Of a stretch of 64,000 bases of DNA, positions 9,921-20,814 are shown in pieces. This DNA is from Hordeum vulgare subsp. vulgare (lineage: Eukaryota > Streptophyta > Magnoliopsida > Poales > Poaceae), in assembly GCF_904849725.1 (NCBI RefSeq), contig NC_058523.1:165522689-165586688 (forward strand), read 5' to 3'. The notes beneath the pieces were generated by a model. That model had not been told where the DNA came from. It ran no database searches and saw nothing but the letters and a program-made list of their open reading frames with translations. A program made the translations under genes and the position numbers. Each line of letters opens with the position of its first letter. The first letter of the stretch is position 1.

Positions 9921-10203
9921 CACAACCTCTTTGTCGTCTACCCCCCGACCGGCACAGAGGAGAAAAGCAGACGATAAAGAGAGAGACCGTTAGGGGGGAG
10001 AGAGGGGATGCGCGGTGGGCCGCCCATGCTCTTTGCCGTCAGCTGGCGGACGGCGAAGATGTGGCTGATGGCAAATAGTATCTTTGCCATCAGCTAGCTC
10101 TTTGTCGTCTGGTTTTTGGTAGCTGATGGCAAAGAGAGTCTTTGCCATCAGCCACCAGACGACAAAGAAGCAGCATATGGCAAAATCTCTGATTCCAGTA
10201 GTG
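9921..10203 (-). repeat. C1 subterminal repeats and terminal inverted end
   Basis: At least five copies, in both orientations, of a motif near CTTTGCCATCAGC or CTTTGTCGTCTGG lie between 9930 and 10190, ending in CAGTAGTG. 10100-10167 folds into a hairpin with arms starting CTTTGTCGTCTGG. In CACTA elements such repeats are transposase-binding sites. Confidence 0.75.
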
Positions 10204-10211
10204 AGATTACC

Positions 10212-10543
10212 ATGGCCTCATCAAGCTCGTCCAAGGACAAGTTCTTCAAGAGGGTCATCAACCCCTACTTATCGGAGGTGATGAAGCACCCTCAAACCAA
10301 TGAGATGCGTGATGGGTGCTTCACATCCGGGATTTTTGAGGGTCAACGAAGATGGGAACTGTGGAAGCTAGGCTTGAGGCGGTGGAGCAGGACATCTTCA
10401 GGTGCCAAGGCATGGTGGAGCATGGACTCAATGCCAACCACACCATGATCATGGAATTCACTCGTGATCTAAAGGTGAATGGGAGACCCTTGGAGGATAT
10501 CGTCTTCACCCTCAATGATCAAATCAATTTCCTGCAAGGCTAA
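10212..10543 (+). pseudogene. R2 gag-like protein fragment, frameshifted
   Basis: Begins MASSSSSKDKFFKRVINPYL at ATG 10212, runs to about CFTSG, shifts frame near 10330-10350 and continues as LEAVEQDIFRCQGMVEHGLN to DQINFLQG and a stop at 10543, about 110 codons. It sits near the 5' side of the internal region, as gag does. The C-terminal half has coiled-coil character. No zinc knuckle was seen. Assignment as gag rests on position only. Confidence 0.5.
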
Positions 10544-12326
10544 GTCTTCAATCTTCAAAACCAAATCTTTGAGTATGAAGCGCGGTTTAAATGTATGAGT
10601 TTAGCTACCGGTTGCAGGACTATGGAGACTCGTGCCTCTTCTTATAATGGTGAGCCACTGCCATGGAAGTGAGAGAACAAGTTTGACGCTACCTCATCAT
10701 CTACACCACCACCTCGATCTTCACCACCAAAGAAGGAGACTTGAGTACACGGGTATGGCACTCCCCTTGGCTTGTGCCAACCTTGGGGAGGCACCCCGGT
10801 ATCGTATCACCATCACTCTTATTTATCTTTATCCATCTTAATTTGATCTTTAGATATTATGAAATTTAGTCAAATAAAGGTTTAGTTCAATCTTTTTCTT
10901 TTGGGTGCTAGTTCCGTGATCTATATATCTATGTAATCGAGTGTGAGTTATCCAATAAAGTTTAATTTGAGTTTTTCTTCTTTACTTTCTTGCTTCAATC
11001 AAAATAAAGGAACATAATGAAAATATCATATGCCAATCTTATAGTAAGTAGTGACATCACATAAGGAATAGTATAAGTGGTAAAATTTGGTGAAGATTGA
11101 CAAACATAGCATTGGTCGGTGATGCAGCACATGAAAGAATTAAAAAGGGAACATAAGATTTACATTCAAATACACTATCCATGACATCTGTTATGATTGT
11201 GAGCCCCCATTATTATAATATGCCAAATCTAATGACATTGGACAAGGAAGACAACATAATGATTTATGCTTGTTCACATTCACATAGAAGTTTTATTGGT
11301 ATCGATCCTCTAACACGTGGTGATTTCCCTATACCTTTGCTATCCAAAACTCCGGAATAAGTAGAGATATTACTTGTGCATTGAAAACCATAAAGCCAAA
11401 TCCATGTTTTAAGAGTCCACCATACCTACCTATGGATTGAGTAAGATCCTTCAAGTAAGTTGTCATCGGTGCATAAAGCAATAAAAATTGCTTCTAAACA
11501 TGTTTGATCATTTAGAGTAAGGGAAATTAACCATCATACATACTTGTGATGACGATAATAAATGTGACGGATTGCATAATAAAGTTGCCATCACAACGGG
11601 CAATATAACATAACGTTCCTTTGCACTAAGAGATTTTGCATACAACCAAAAAGCACATGACAACCTGTGCTTCCCTCTGCGAAGGGCCTATCTTTTGCCT
11701 TTAAGTATTTACTTTTGTGCAACACTCAAAGTATTTTCCTCTACTTCCTTTATCTTCTCTTTGGCAAGTATCATGTGGCGGGGAAAGATCTACACATATA
11801 TATCTAGTTGAATGTGGCTGGTCATGAGTTATTATTGTTGACATCACCCATGAGGTGAATACATTGTGAGGCAACACTATAAGCCCTTGTCTTTCTATGT
11901 GCCCGGTTGAAACCTTTTGCTCACATATATGCGGTGAGTGTTAGCAATCATAGAATACTAAATGATGGTTGAGTAAGTAGACTTTCTTAAAAGCTCCGAT
12001 ATGTGACCCTTCCTGAAAGTATGATAAATTGTGCTGCAAAGTTAACTGAAAACATAGTTTCTCAGTTTTCAATAGAGTTTATGCTTCATACTTCGATGTT
12101 GTAATGAATTGCTACTTGTTTATAAGAAGACTTTATGATAAAAGTTATATGCTAAAAATGATGTGATGAAGTGTTTTATAAAGTTTTATTTGCTGTTATA
12201 ATAATGAGCATGATGCTACTATGTCCATATTTTGTTTTTATCGGCACCTCTCTCTCAAAGCATGTGGTCATGATTTTTGTTATCGTCTTTCGCTTGAGGA
12301 CAAGCGAGGTCTAGGATTTGGGGATC
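10544..12326 (+). other. R2 internal non-coding region and polypurine tract
   Basis: About 1.8 kb of AT-rich DNA with no convincing ORF, ending in GAGGACAAGCGAGGTCTAGG then ATTTGGGGATC directly before the LTR. This matches the GAGGACGAGC...GGGGATGC arrangement before other 3' LTRs here. Confidence 0.55.
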
Positions 12327-13834
12327 TCATACGTCCATTTTGCATCATGTTTTGTTACTGTTATTTATAGTGTTCTTTTGCATTTTCCCACTTGGTGGAG
12401 TAATTCTAATTCCTTTTCTCTCATAATATGCAAGGTTTACATCAAGTAGGAGTGCTCGCAGATGGAATTCTGGACCTGAAAAAGCTACGTCGAAGATACC
12501 TATTCTGCACAACTCAAATTGGGCTGAAAATTTACGGAGATTTATTTTATAATAAATAAAAAATACTGGAGCAAAGAAGTACCGGAGGGGGGCCACCAGA
12601 CACCCACTAGACACCTGGGCACGCGAGGCCCCCCTGGCGCGGCCTGATGTCTAGTGGGCCACCTGGCTCACCTCTAGCGATCATCTTCGCGTATAAAATC
12701 CCTTTTACCCTAAAAAAAATTAAGGGGAGTACTTTAGGGATGAAGCATCGCCATCTCGAGGCGGAACCTGGGCACAAGCACTTTTGCCCTTCGGCGGAGC
12801 GATTCCGCCGGAGGAACTTCCCTCCCGGAGGGGGAAATCGAGGCCATCGTCATCACCAACAACCCTCTCGTCTTGGGGAGGATAATATTCATAAACATCT
12901 TCATCAGCACCATCTCCTCTCAAAACCCTAGTTCATCTCTTGTACTCAATCTTGTACCGGAACCTCGAATTGGTACCTGGGGTGTGTCTAGTAGTGTTGA
13001 TTACATCTTGTAGTTGATGATTTATGTTTTATTTGGTGGAAGATTATATATTGAGATCCATTATGATATTTAATACCTCTCTGATCATGAACATGTTTAT
13101 CACTTGTCAGTAGTTACTTTTGTTCTTGACGCCACGGGAGAAATCATTTTGCAACTAGTCATGTGAAGTTTATATTCGTTCAATATTTTGATGATATGAA
13201 TGTTGTGATTCCCATAGTGGTGTTATATGTATGTAGACTACATAACACTTCACCATATTTGGTCCTAAGTGAATGCATTTTGGAGTAGTAATTAGAGGGT
13301 GGGTTGCGATAGTGACAGAAACCTCAGTTTATGCACTACTTCGTAAGGGGCTGATTTAGATCCCTATGTTTAATGCTATGGTTAGAATTTATTCTTAATA
13401 CTTTTCTCATAGTTGCAGATGCTTGCGGGAGGGATACATAAGTGGGAGGTTTGTTCAAGTAAGAACAACACCTGAGCACCGGTCCACCTAGATATAAAAT
13501 TATCAAAATACCGAACGCTAGTTAACCCAACATGGCGAAAGTGACTAGAAGAAATTCGCGCGTGCCCTCAAGAACGCTTTGCCTATTATAAGAAATTGTT
13601 TCGGCATGTCCTTTATCACAAAAGGATTGGGCTACCTTGCTGCACTATTGTTATTATTGCTACTTGTCACTTGTTACAATTATCTTCCTATCAAACAACT
13701 TGTTACCGCTATTTCAGTGCTTGCAGAGATTACCTTGCTGAAAAACGCTTGTCATTTCCTTCTGGTCCTCGTTGGGTTCGACACTCTTACTTATTGAAAG
13801 GACTACAATTGACCCCTACACTTGCGGGTCATCA
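12327..13834 (+). repeat. R2 3' LTR (1,508 bp)
   Basis: Starts TCATACGTCCATTTTGCATC (TG mutated to TC) and ends CTTGCGGGTCATCA. This is a different LTR type from R1/R5, with CATTTTGCATCATG after the common TGATACGTC. The following ctcgg (13835-13839) would be the target duplication; its partner is not in the window. Confidence 0.7.
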
Positions 13835-13864
13835 CTCGGCTGAGCGGTACTACCTATTAGCGCG
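13835..13864. mobile_element. Fragment of older repeat H
   Basis: Thirty bases with GAGCGGTACTACC, the motif that fills 20270-20630, so this is the left flank of the R3 insertion site in H. Confidence 0.45.
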
Positions 13865-15420
13865 TGATAACCCACAAGTGTAGGGGAGTCATGGCTTTAT
13901 TAGCTCTCTCGAAGGGAAGTACTACTCACATGCCCCTAGGGAGGAGGTTGGTAGGAGTTAACCATCATGCCCCCCTGATAATAACAGGCACAAAGGATTT
14001 GAATCAAGGATAAATTATGATCCAACTTCATCACATAACTAGAGACTATGCGTGCACGCTTCGGGAATCACGAACCTTAACACCGAGATTCCTACTAATA
14101 CACAATCACCAGTAGTGCCCCCACATATTACTATATTAATGTTGCAAATTAGCTCTCTCGAAGGGAAGAACGAGAGTTCAATTTATTTCTACAAATGAGC
14201 ATGCTCTAATAAATATAAGTGAGGCAAAAGAGTATTCTTCAAATAATGGTTTTCTATATGTAGAGAAACACACATCCAACTTCAAATGATATAAGTGAAG
14301 CACATGAAGCATTCTATAAAACCATACTTAAAAAGATATAAGTGAAGTGAAAATAGAATTCTATAAATTATCCAAGGAATTTCCCGTACCAGCATGGTGC
14401 ATCTCTAAAATAAAAGTAAAAGGCACACGAGGCTCCAAGAATTTATGCATGTTATGTGAACAAAATAAAAACTAAGACATACCGATAATTGCTAAAGAAG
14501 AAAGATGGCATGCCTTCCGGGGCATCCCCAAGCTTAGACACTTGAGTCTCCTTCAATATTTACTTGGTGTGCCTTGGTAACACCCATACTTGAACTCTTG
14601 TCTCTCCTTACTTCACATATCGATACCTCCTCGATCTTTGAACACTTCGTCCACACAAAACTTGACACAAATTTTTATTAGAAAGGTTAGTACATAAAAC
14701 ATAAAATCTCATCATGTCCTGCCATGAGATTATTGTATAATTATAATCCAACATTACCTACTATATGCTATCAAAATTAATGGATCCCAGTTCAATGGGG
14801 CTCAACAAGAACTCAAACATAAGCAGACAAAGCAACTATAACAACAATCTATGAAAAACAAGACAGACTGTAAAGATGCAGATGAAACATATACTTATGT
14901 AAGACAGAAAATTCTGATAAGTTAGTAGATGGTAAAAATACTTTTATAAGAGTACTTTGTAACAATATCAGAATTTTTTTATGTTCGAGTAAAATAGGAT
15001 AAATCAAACACTACAACCAATGTTTCTACTTTTACAGAACACATATCAAATAAGAAATTTAAACATCCTAAAGGTAAATCTTGGCACATTATTTTTATAA
15101 TACAATGTATTTATACTAGGGGATAATTATTTTTGTTCAAAAGTTGATGTAATCACGATTCACAAAGTTTCCATGGGCATGAACAAAGTTCAAGGCTTGT
15201 CCCACTTCAACGGTGCTCGTCCTTCTCACTTTCACTTTTCTTTTTGAAAAAGTTTTAGGTTTCCCACTTTATTTTTGGTTTTTAATTATTTTAAAAGCAC
15301 ACAACAGAATAAAAATGACTCTCTAAACCTTTTGGGTTGTCTCCCGAGTAGCGCTTTCTTTGAAGACATTAAGCTAGGCATATAGTGCTCAAATTATAGT
15401 TCCACCCATATCCCAAGGTA

Positions 15421-15677
15421 CTCCCTCTGTTTCTTTTTAGTCCTCATATAATTTTTGGTCAAAGTTAAGCTTTGTAAAGTTTGACTAACTTTATATTAAA
15501 AAATATCAATATTCACAACATTAAATCAATATTATCAGATGCACCATGAGATGTATTTTCATACTATATAATTTTAATATAGTAGATATTCATATTTTTT
15601 GATATAAATTTGGTCAAACTTTATGTTGTTTGACTTTGACCAAATCTTATACTCGGAGTAAAAAGAAACGGAGGGAG
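15421..15677. mobile_element. Stowaway-like MITE (257 bp) in R3
   Basis: Terminal inverted repeats CTCCCTCTGTTTCTTTTTAG and its counterpart ending AAAGAAACGGAGGGAG, flanked by TA at 15419-15420 and 15678-15679. Non-coding, with short inner inverted stretches (GGTCAAAGTT, TTTGACCAAA). Would be mobilised by a mariner-type transposase encoded elsewhere. Confidence 0.9.
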
Positions 15678-15710
15678 TATATCAAATCCAATTATAATTA
15701 ATATTGATTT

Positions 15711-16797
15711 CTAATTTAGTATTGAGCACAAAGTAATATATATCATGTAACAACAAAGTCTAACTCTCTTCCTATGCATTGGCATGCTATAAAAGAACAA
15801 TTCATTCACACAAAGTAAAGACCAATATGTAACATAAACAGTTTCTTGAAATTTTATCATACTGGAAACATAGAGATGTGAATATTTGGTTCCTCTCTCA
15901 TAATAATTGCAAGTAAGAGAACCAAGCACATTTATATTATATTCAGCAAAATCTTCATGTGTAATGGTAAAACGCAACCCATCAATATAATCCCTAATAA
16001 GTGAAAACGTCTCCAATATGATGTAGTTGGAAGAATTCAAAAATATAATAGGAATATCATGTGTGGGTTCAATAGCAGCAATTTCAATGTGAACATAAGG
16101 AACTATAGAAAGTTCATCTCCATAAGCATAATTCACATTGGCATCATGGTCATAAGCATCAAGTTCATCAAAGCGGGATATTTCAAACGAATCCAAGGGA
16201 TCATAGCAATCATCGTAGCATTCATCCATCTGTAAGAACGATGGGAGATTAAACAATGTATGAGTTGAATATTTACTCTCATTAGAAAGTGGGCATGTGT
16301 AGGTAATCCACTCTTCCTCCTTTTGTTCTATGCTCTCCTTCTCATCTTTTTCATCTAATGAGCTCAGAGTTTCAACAATTTCTTCTTTCGTAGGTTCCTA
16401 CAAAATATTAATCTCTTCCAAGTCAGTAGACATTCTTTCAATAAATTCTTTATCATAAGCGTTAGAAGCATATTTTTCATTGGAATATTGAAGTACGATT
16501 TTTTTTAGATTTCTAAAGAATATCATCACACTTTTCAATCAAAGAAAGAATTTCATATGCACCCTTAAAAGCAACAAATTCTTCAATTTGTTCAATATAA
16601 TAATAACTATAGACATACTTGGCATAAGGATATAGTATTTCATTATCAGTAAACACACATTGGTAGGGAAGGTGTTTTTTAGTGTCTTGAGGACACGAAG
16701 TAAAATCATGTGTGTTGCATAGATTCCAAGCATAGCAATTCAAACAATTAATTTGATGACCTAAGAGTTTCCCCATTTGAGCTAAGAGATGTTGCAC
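15711..16797 (-). pseudogene. R3-encoded unknown retroelement protein
   Basis: The minus-strand frame opens around 16850 (VENPTSLVEGKSLNEHSYFV, then QHLLAQMGKLLGHQINCLNC), passes a frameshift near 16510 and an in-frame TAG near 16400, then runs open through EEIVETLSSLDEKDEKESIE and MDECYDDCYDPLDSFEISRF to MPMHRKRVRL near 15760. That is about 350 codons, strongly acidic in the middle. The C-terminal SLTCNYYERG...MPMHRK block matches the ORFs of R1 and R5, so the three families share an ancestral protein. No enzyme motif seen; the position near the primer site suggests a gag-like role. Similar proteins are, from memory, frequent in Triticeae gene predictions as uncharacterised. Confidence 0.6.
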
Positions 16798-17108
16798 AAA
16801 ATAAGAATGCTCATTTAATGATTTTCCCTCAACTAAGCTAGTTGGATTTTCAACACGGGCTCAAAGGGCTCGAAGATGATCCAAGTAAAATAGCTTCAGC
16901 AGTATGCATGGTAGATTTTGGGTGGTTCCCCAACCACTGGGTTAGCAAGTACAACTATTTTTTGGTATTTTGCCTTTCCAACCCATAATTAAAGATAAAA
17001 ACAACTTACAATAGATTGTTTTTTACTCAGTGATAAAGCAAACAAGCACAAACGAGAATATCAACCGCTAAGCTATTGCTCCCTGGCAATGTTGCTAGAA
17101 AAAGGTCT

Positions 17109-17723
17109 TGATAACCACAAGTGTAGAGGATCATTTGTAGCTGATACGTCTCTAACGTATATATATTTTTTGATTGTTCCATGCTATAATATTATCATTC
17201 TAGGATAATTTTTGGGTGTTTATATACCAATGATATTTTTTAGCACTAACCCATTGACCTAGTGCTCAATGTCAGTTGTTGTTTTCTGCATGTTTTTGGC
17301 TTTTCGGGTTTACAGTACCAAACAAAGTCCAATTGCCCCAAAACTTTTTGATGATTTCTGGACCAAAAGAAGACATGGAAGCATCAGGAGGAGAATAGAC
17401 GATGCATGAGGGAGGGAGCACACAATAGGGCGCGTAGGGGGTGTCCGTGGCCTGATGTGTGTCGGCCCCCGGATGTCTATCCTGGCGTACCTCTTCGTCC
17501 TATAAATTCTCAAATGCCCCAAAAATCCTAGGGAGACTCTCTAAACATTTTTTCCACCACCGCAAGTCTATGTTCCACCGTGTGCCCATCTCGAGCCCTT
17601 TACGGGTGCCCCATCGGAGGGGGATTGATCATGGAGGACTTCTATATCAACCTTGTTGCTCCCATGGTGATGTGTGAGTAGTTTATCTTAGACCTACGGG
17701 TCCGTAGCGAGTACCTAGATGGT

Positions 17724-17761
<38 letters not shown>

Positions 17762-20239
17762 CTCTCTTTTGATCTTCAATACAATGATAATCATATCTTC
17801 ACTTTGATCTATCCGATGTAATCCTATTGTGCGGCTCGCTTGTTGCGGTTCGATGAATTGTGGCTTTATGTTTAGATTATTCATGATAAGTGTATGAGTC
17901 TTCTCTAAGTTCTAATTATGATACTTATTTGCATGATTATCATAACTTCGTAATTCTCTCCGATCTATTGAAATTGTTTGGCCAACTAGATTGATATTTC
18001 TTCAGTGAGAGGGGTGCATTGTAGTGGGTTCAATCTGACAGGGTTTCTATATCCCAGTGACAGAAAGGGACAAGATACGTCTTTGTGTTGTTACCACTAA
18101 GGATAAAACGATGCGGTCAATTCATATTGATTGAGTTCTCTTTGTCAACATCATGTCATCATTCTCCAAGCATTACTGTGTTTGTCATGAATTAATACGT
18201 AGAGAGGCAAGCATAGAAGCGCTCTTGAAGTGGAGTAAGTAATAGTTGCAGCCATGAGTCGGCCTATTTTCTTATGGATCTGATGCCTATTTACATATAA
18301 TCATTGCCGTGAATATCACATAATTTTGTGCTTTTATATCAATTTCCCAACAGTAATTTGTTTACCCACCGTATGCCTACTACATGAGAGATGCAATTAG
18401 TGAAAACTACAGCCCTAGGTCTATTCACTTATAAGTTTACAAACGTTACAATACCTCACTGCCTTCATTTACTTTTTATTTACTTTTCACTATGCAACTT
18501 CTATTTACACACTTTACTTGCTTACAAATAACGAGTCCAAGGGGATTGACAACCCTCTTGCCCGCGTTGGGTGCAAGTGTTTCTTTCTTTTGTGTGCAGT
18601 CGCTGAAGACGGGGGTTGGTTGTTACTCCTATTGGTTATATAAACCTTGGTTCTCTAGTGAGGGAAATACTCACCTATATTGTGATGCATCACCTCTTCC
18701 TCTTTATGGAAAATGCAATGCGGATCACAAGCATCACTAGCCTTTTGTGATAAGTAAGAGTATCAGACCCAGCGAGGAGCTAAAGGTCAAATTAATATTC
18801 CATCAAGTTCTATCAACCACTGATACAACTCTACGCATGTTAACGCCTACTTTACCTAGAACAAGTAAGAAACTATTTTGCAGGAAGAAAACTAGAAGTA
18901 CTTAGTAGGTGTAATAGATAGTTTTAGAAGAAAATAAAGAAGAAGTAAATAAAAGATAGGGGTTGCTTAGATAAAGATTAATTAAGTTAGTTGTTTAGTA
19001 GAAAGATTTTATGTAACACAAGATAAGGATTTGTCCCTAGGCAATTGATAACTAGATCGGTAATCGTTATTTTAGTTTTATATGAGGGAGAGGCATACAC
19101 TAACATACTTTCTATACTTCGATCATATGTACTTATGGTTATAACTCTCGCAAAGCATCCACAACTACTAAAGATCATTAAGGTAAAACCCAACCATAAC
19201 ATTAGCACATCAATTCCTCCTTACTCCCTTATGCAACAAACTCCTTACTCGGGTGTAAACTTCTGTCACTGTAGCCACCCACTATATGTGAATCATGAAT
19301 GTATTGCAACACCCTCCAACAAGAATTCCCCCACGTGTGCGCGACATGGGAGGCACCTTAGGGAAGCACCAAAATAAAACATACAACTCAAACTAATCTT
19401 GATCATCAATCAATCCATAGGACAAGAGAAATCTACTCAGACATCATAGGATAGCCAAACATCATTGGATAATTATATATATCATTAAGAACCATGTTTA
19501 AGTAGAGCTTACAGTGTGGAAAATATGTTTTACACTGCTCCATAGAGGGGAGAGAGTTGATGGTGACGGGGACGAAGTTGTTGGTGTAGATTGCCATCAT
19601 GATGGTTGCCCCGATGGCGCTCCGGTGCCACGGAGAGAGAGGAGAGAGATAATCCCTCCTTCTTATTCTTCATTGGTCTCCTCCTAGATGGGAGGCGAGT
19701 TTCCCCTCTCGTCCATAGTCTCCATGGCTCCCGGAGGGTAAGAGCCCCTCCGAGATTGGATCTCTCTGTCTGTTTCTCTCTTGTTTTCACGACTGTTCTC
19801 TCGCCCCTTCACTGTTTCTTAAATATGTGGAGATCCGTAACTCCGATTGGGCTGAAATTTTGAGGGGGTTTGTATTGGGAAATTATCTTTCTTGCAACCA
19901 AATAGGGCCTCAAACCGACTTATGAGGTGGCCCCAAGCAATTAGGGCATGGCACCCATGGTCGCGCCATGTTGATTTGGGAGCACCTCGGGCATAGTGGT
20001 GCATTGATTCTTCTTCAAAAAATTCACATACATTCCAAAAAGTTCTCCATCATTTTTTATAGCATTTGGACTGCGTTGAAGTTTTTGCAAAACATGCAAA
20101 AACAACATGAACTGGCACTAGACACTTGGCTAGTAAGTTAGTCCCAAAAAATATTATATAATGTTGCCAAGAGTATGTGAAAGTTGTAGATTATTGGAAC
20201 GAAACAATCGAAAATTATAGATACAATGGATATGTATAA
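17109..20239 (-). repeat. R3 5' LTR, interrupted by S2
   Basis: Two pieces, 17109-17141 and 18742-20239, read continuously once S2 and one TSD copy are removed (TAACCACAAGTG ... GCGAGGAGCTAAAGG). This matches the arrangement in the LTRs of R4 (32001 onward). Confidence 0.65.
17142..18736 (+). mobile_element. S2: solo LTR (1,595 bp) of the R6 family
   Basis: Starts TGATACGTCTCTAACG and ends CACAAGCATCA. Flanked by gtagc (17137-17141) and ctagc (18737-18741), one mismatch. Sequence follows the R6 LTR closely (TTTTTGATTGTTCCATGCTA, CATTCTAGGATA). Contains a (CT)n tract at about 17722-17765. No internal region, so a solo LTR. Confidence 0.85.
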
Positions 20240-20747
20240 ATGCGATAGTTCTAGGAAAAGCGTGCAAATGGCAGAAACCTTGAGTCGGTAGTGCCCGTGT
20301 TATGGTACTACCGGCCGACCCAACGGTACTACCGTTGGGATGCAGTACCAAGGTAAGCGGTAGTAGAGAGAGAAGGGCGGTAGTACGATTCCCTGCTACT
20401 GACCTACTACGGCTGAGATGAATAAAAGACCAGTACCACAAAATAAACGATAGTAGCAGCGGTAGTACCGCATGGGCGGTACTACCGCCCTACTACCATG
20501 CTACTGTCGTGAGTGAAAATCAGACCAACAGAACCTTCAAATAAGTGGTAGAAGCAGAGGTAGTACAGAGCGGAAGTATCTCCTAAGAGGTATTACCGTG
20601 GTACCGAGCGGTACTAGCTCCTGAGCACTAAAAAATGTTCTAAGAATGTAACTAACATAACTTTCGCATACGAGCTCCGAATTGAGCAAACTCAAGCTTG
20701 TTGGGTAGATACGACAAGTAATGAGACCCGTAAAATAAAAATCCTAT
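20240..20747 (-). mobile_element. Fragment of older repeat H with GGTAGTACC motif cluster
   Basis: Between R3 and R4. 20270-20630 is packed with variants of GCGGTAGTACCGC and its reverse complement. The sequence resumes after R4 at 33539: CCTAT is duplicated at 20743-20747 and 33534-33538. No ORF. Confidence 0.65.
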
Positions 20748-20814
20748 TGATGATCCCCAAGTGCAATGAATCATCGTAGTACTTTCCAAAGATGGAAGTG
20801 ATAAGTATGGAGTG

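Larger units (their letters stand above)
1..10203 (-). mobile_element. C1: CACTA (En/Spm-type) DNA transposon, 5' portion, left end outside window
   Basis: The right border ends in CAGTAGTG at 10196-10203, so read inward on the minus strand the element begins CACTACTGGAATC, the hallmark end of CACTA elements. The last 280 bp carry inverted subterminal repeats of the type CTGATGGCAAAG/CTTTGCCATCAG. A TNP2-like transposase lies on the same strand at 1-1090. The 3-bp target duplication candidate on the right is aga (10204-10206); its partner is outside the window. The element was interrupted by R1 (1295-7495, TSD cacct) and by solo LTR S1 (8983-9488, TSD gggag). It interrupts R2, whose gag resumes at 10207. 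C1 is therefore younger than R2 and older than R1 and S1. Confidence 0.82.
10204..13834 (+). mobile_element. R2: 3' part of an LTR retrotransposon cut by C1
   Basis: Internal region 10207-12326 followed by a full 3' LTR. The 5' LTR and primer site must lie beyond the left end of C1, outside the window. A gag-like fragment is at 10212-10543. The stretch at 11180-11350 (GTGAGCCCCCATTA, GGACAAGGAAGACA) resembles 53220-53400 of R7, so the two are related. No pol domain seen. Confidence 0.75.
13865..20239 (-). mobile_element. R3: LTR retrotransposon with most of its 3' LTR deleted
   Basis: The 5' LTR is 17109-20239 (interrupted by S2). The primer-site region is 17079-17100 (GCTCCCTGGCAATGTTGC). 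The internal region with an unknown ORF is 13900-17108. Only about 35 bp of 3' LTR (TGATAACCCACAAGTGTAGG at 13865) survives before internal sequence begins. The right end GATACAATGGATATGTATAA is decayed. Possible target repeats gcgcg/atgcg do not match well, so the borders are less certain than for R1, R4, R5 and R7. Confidence 0.65.
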
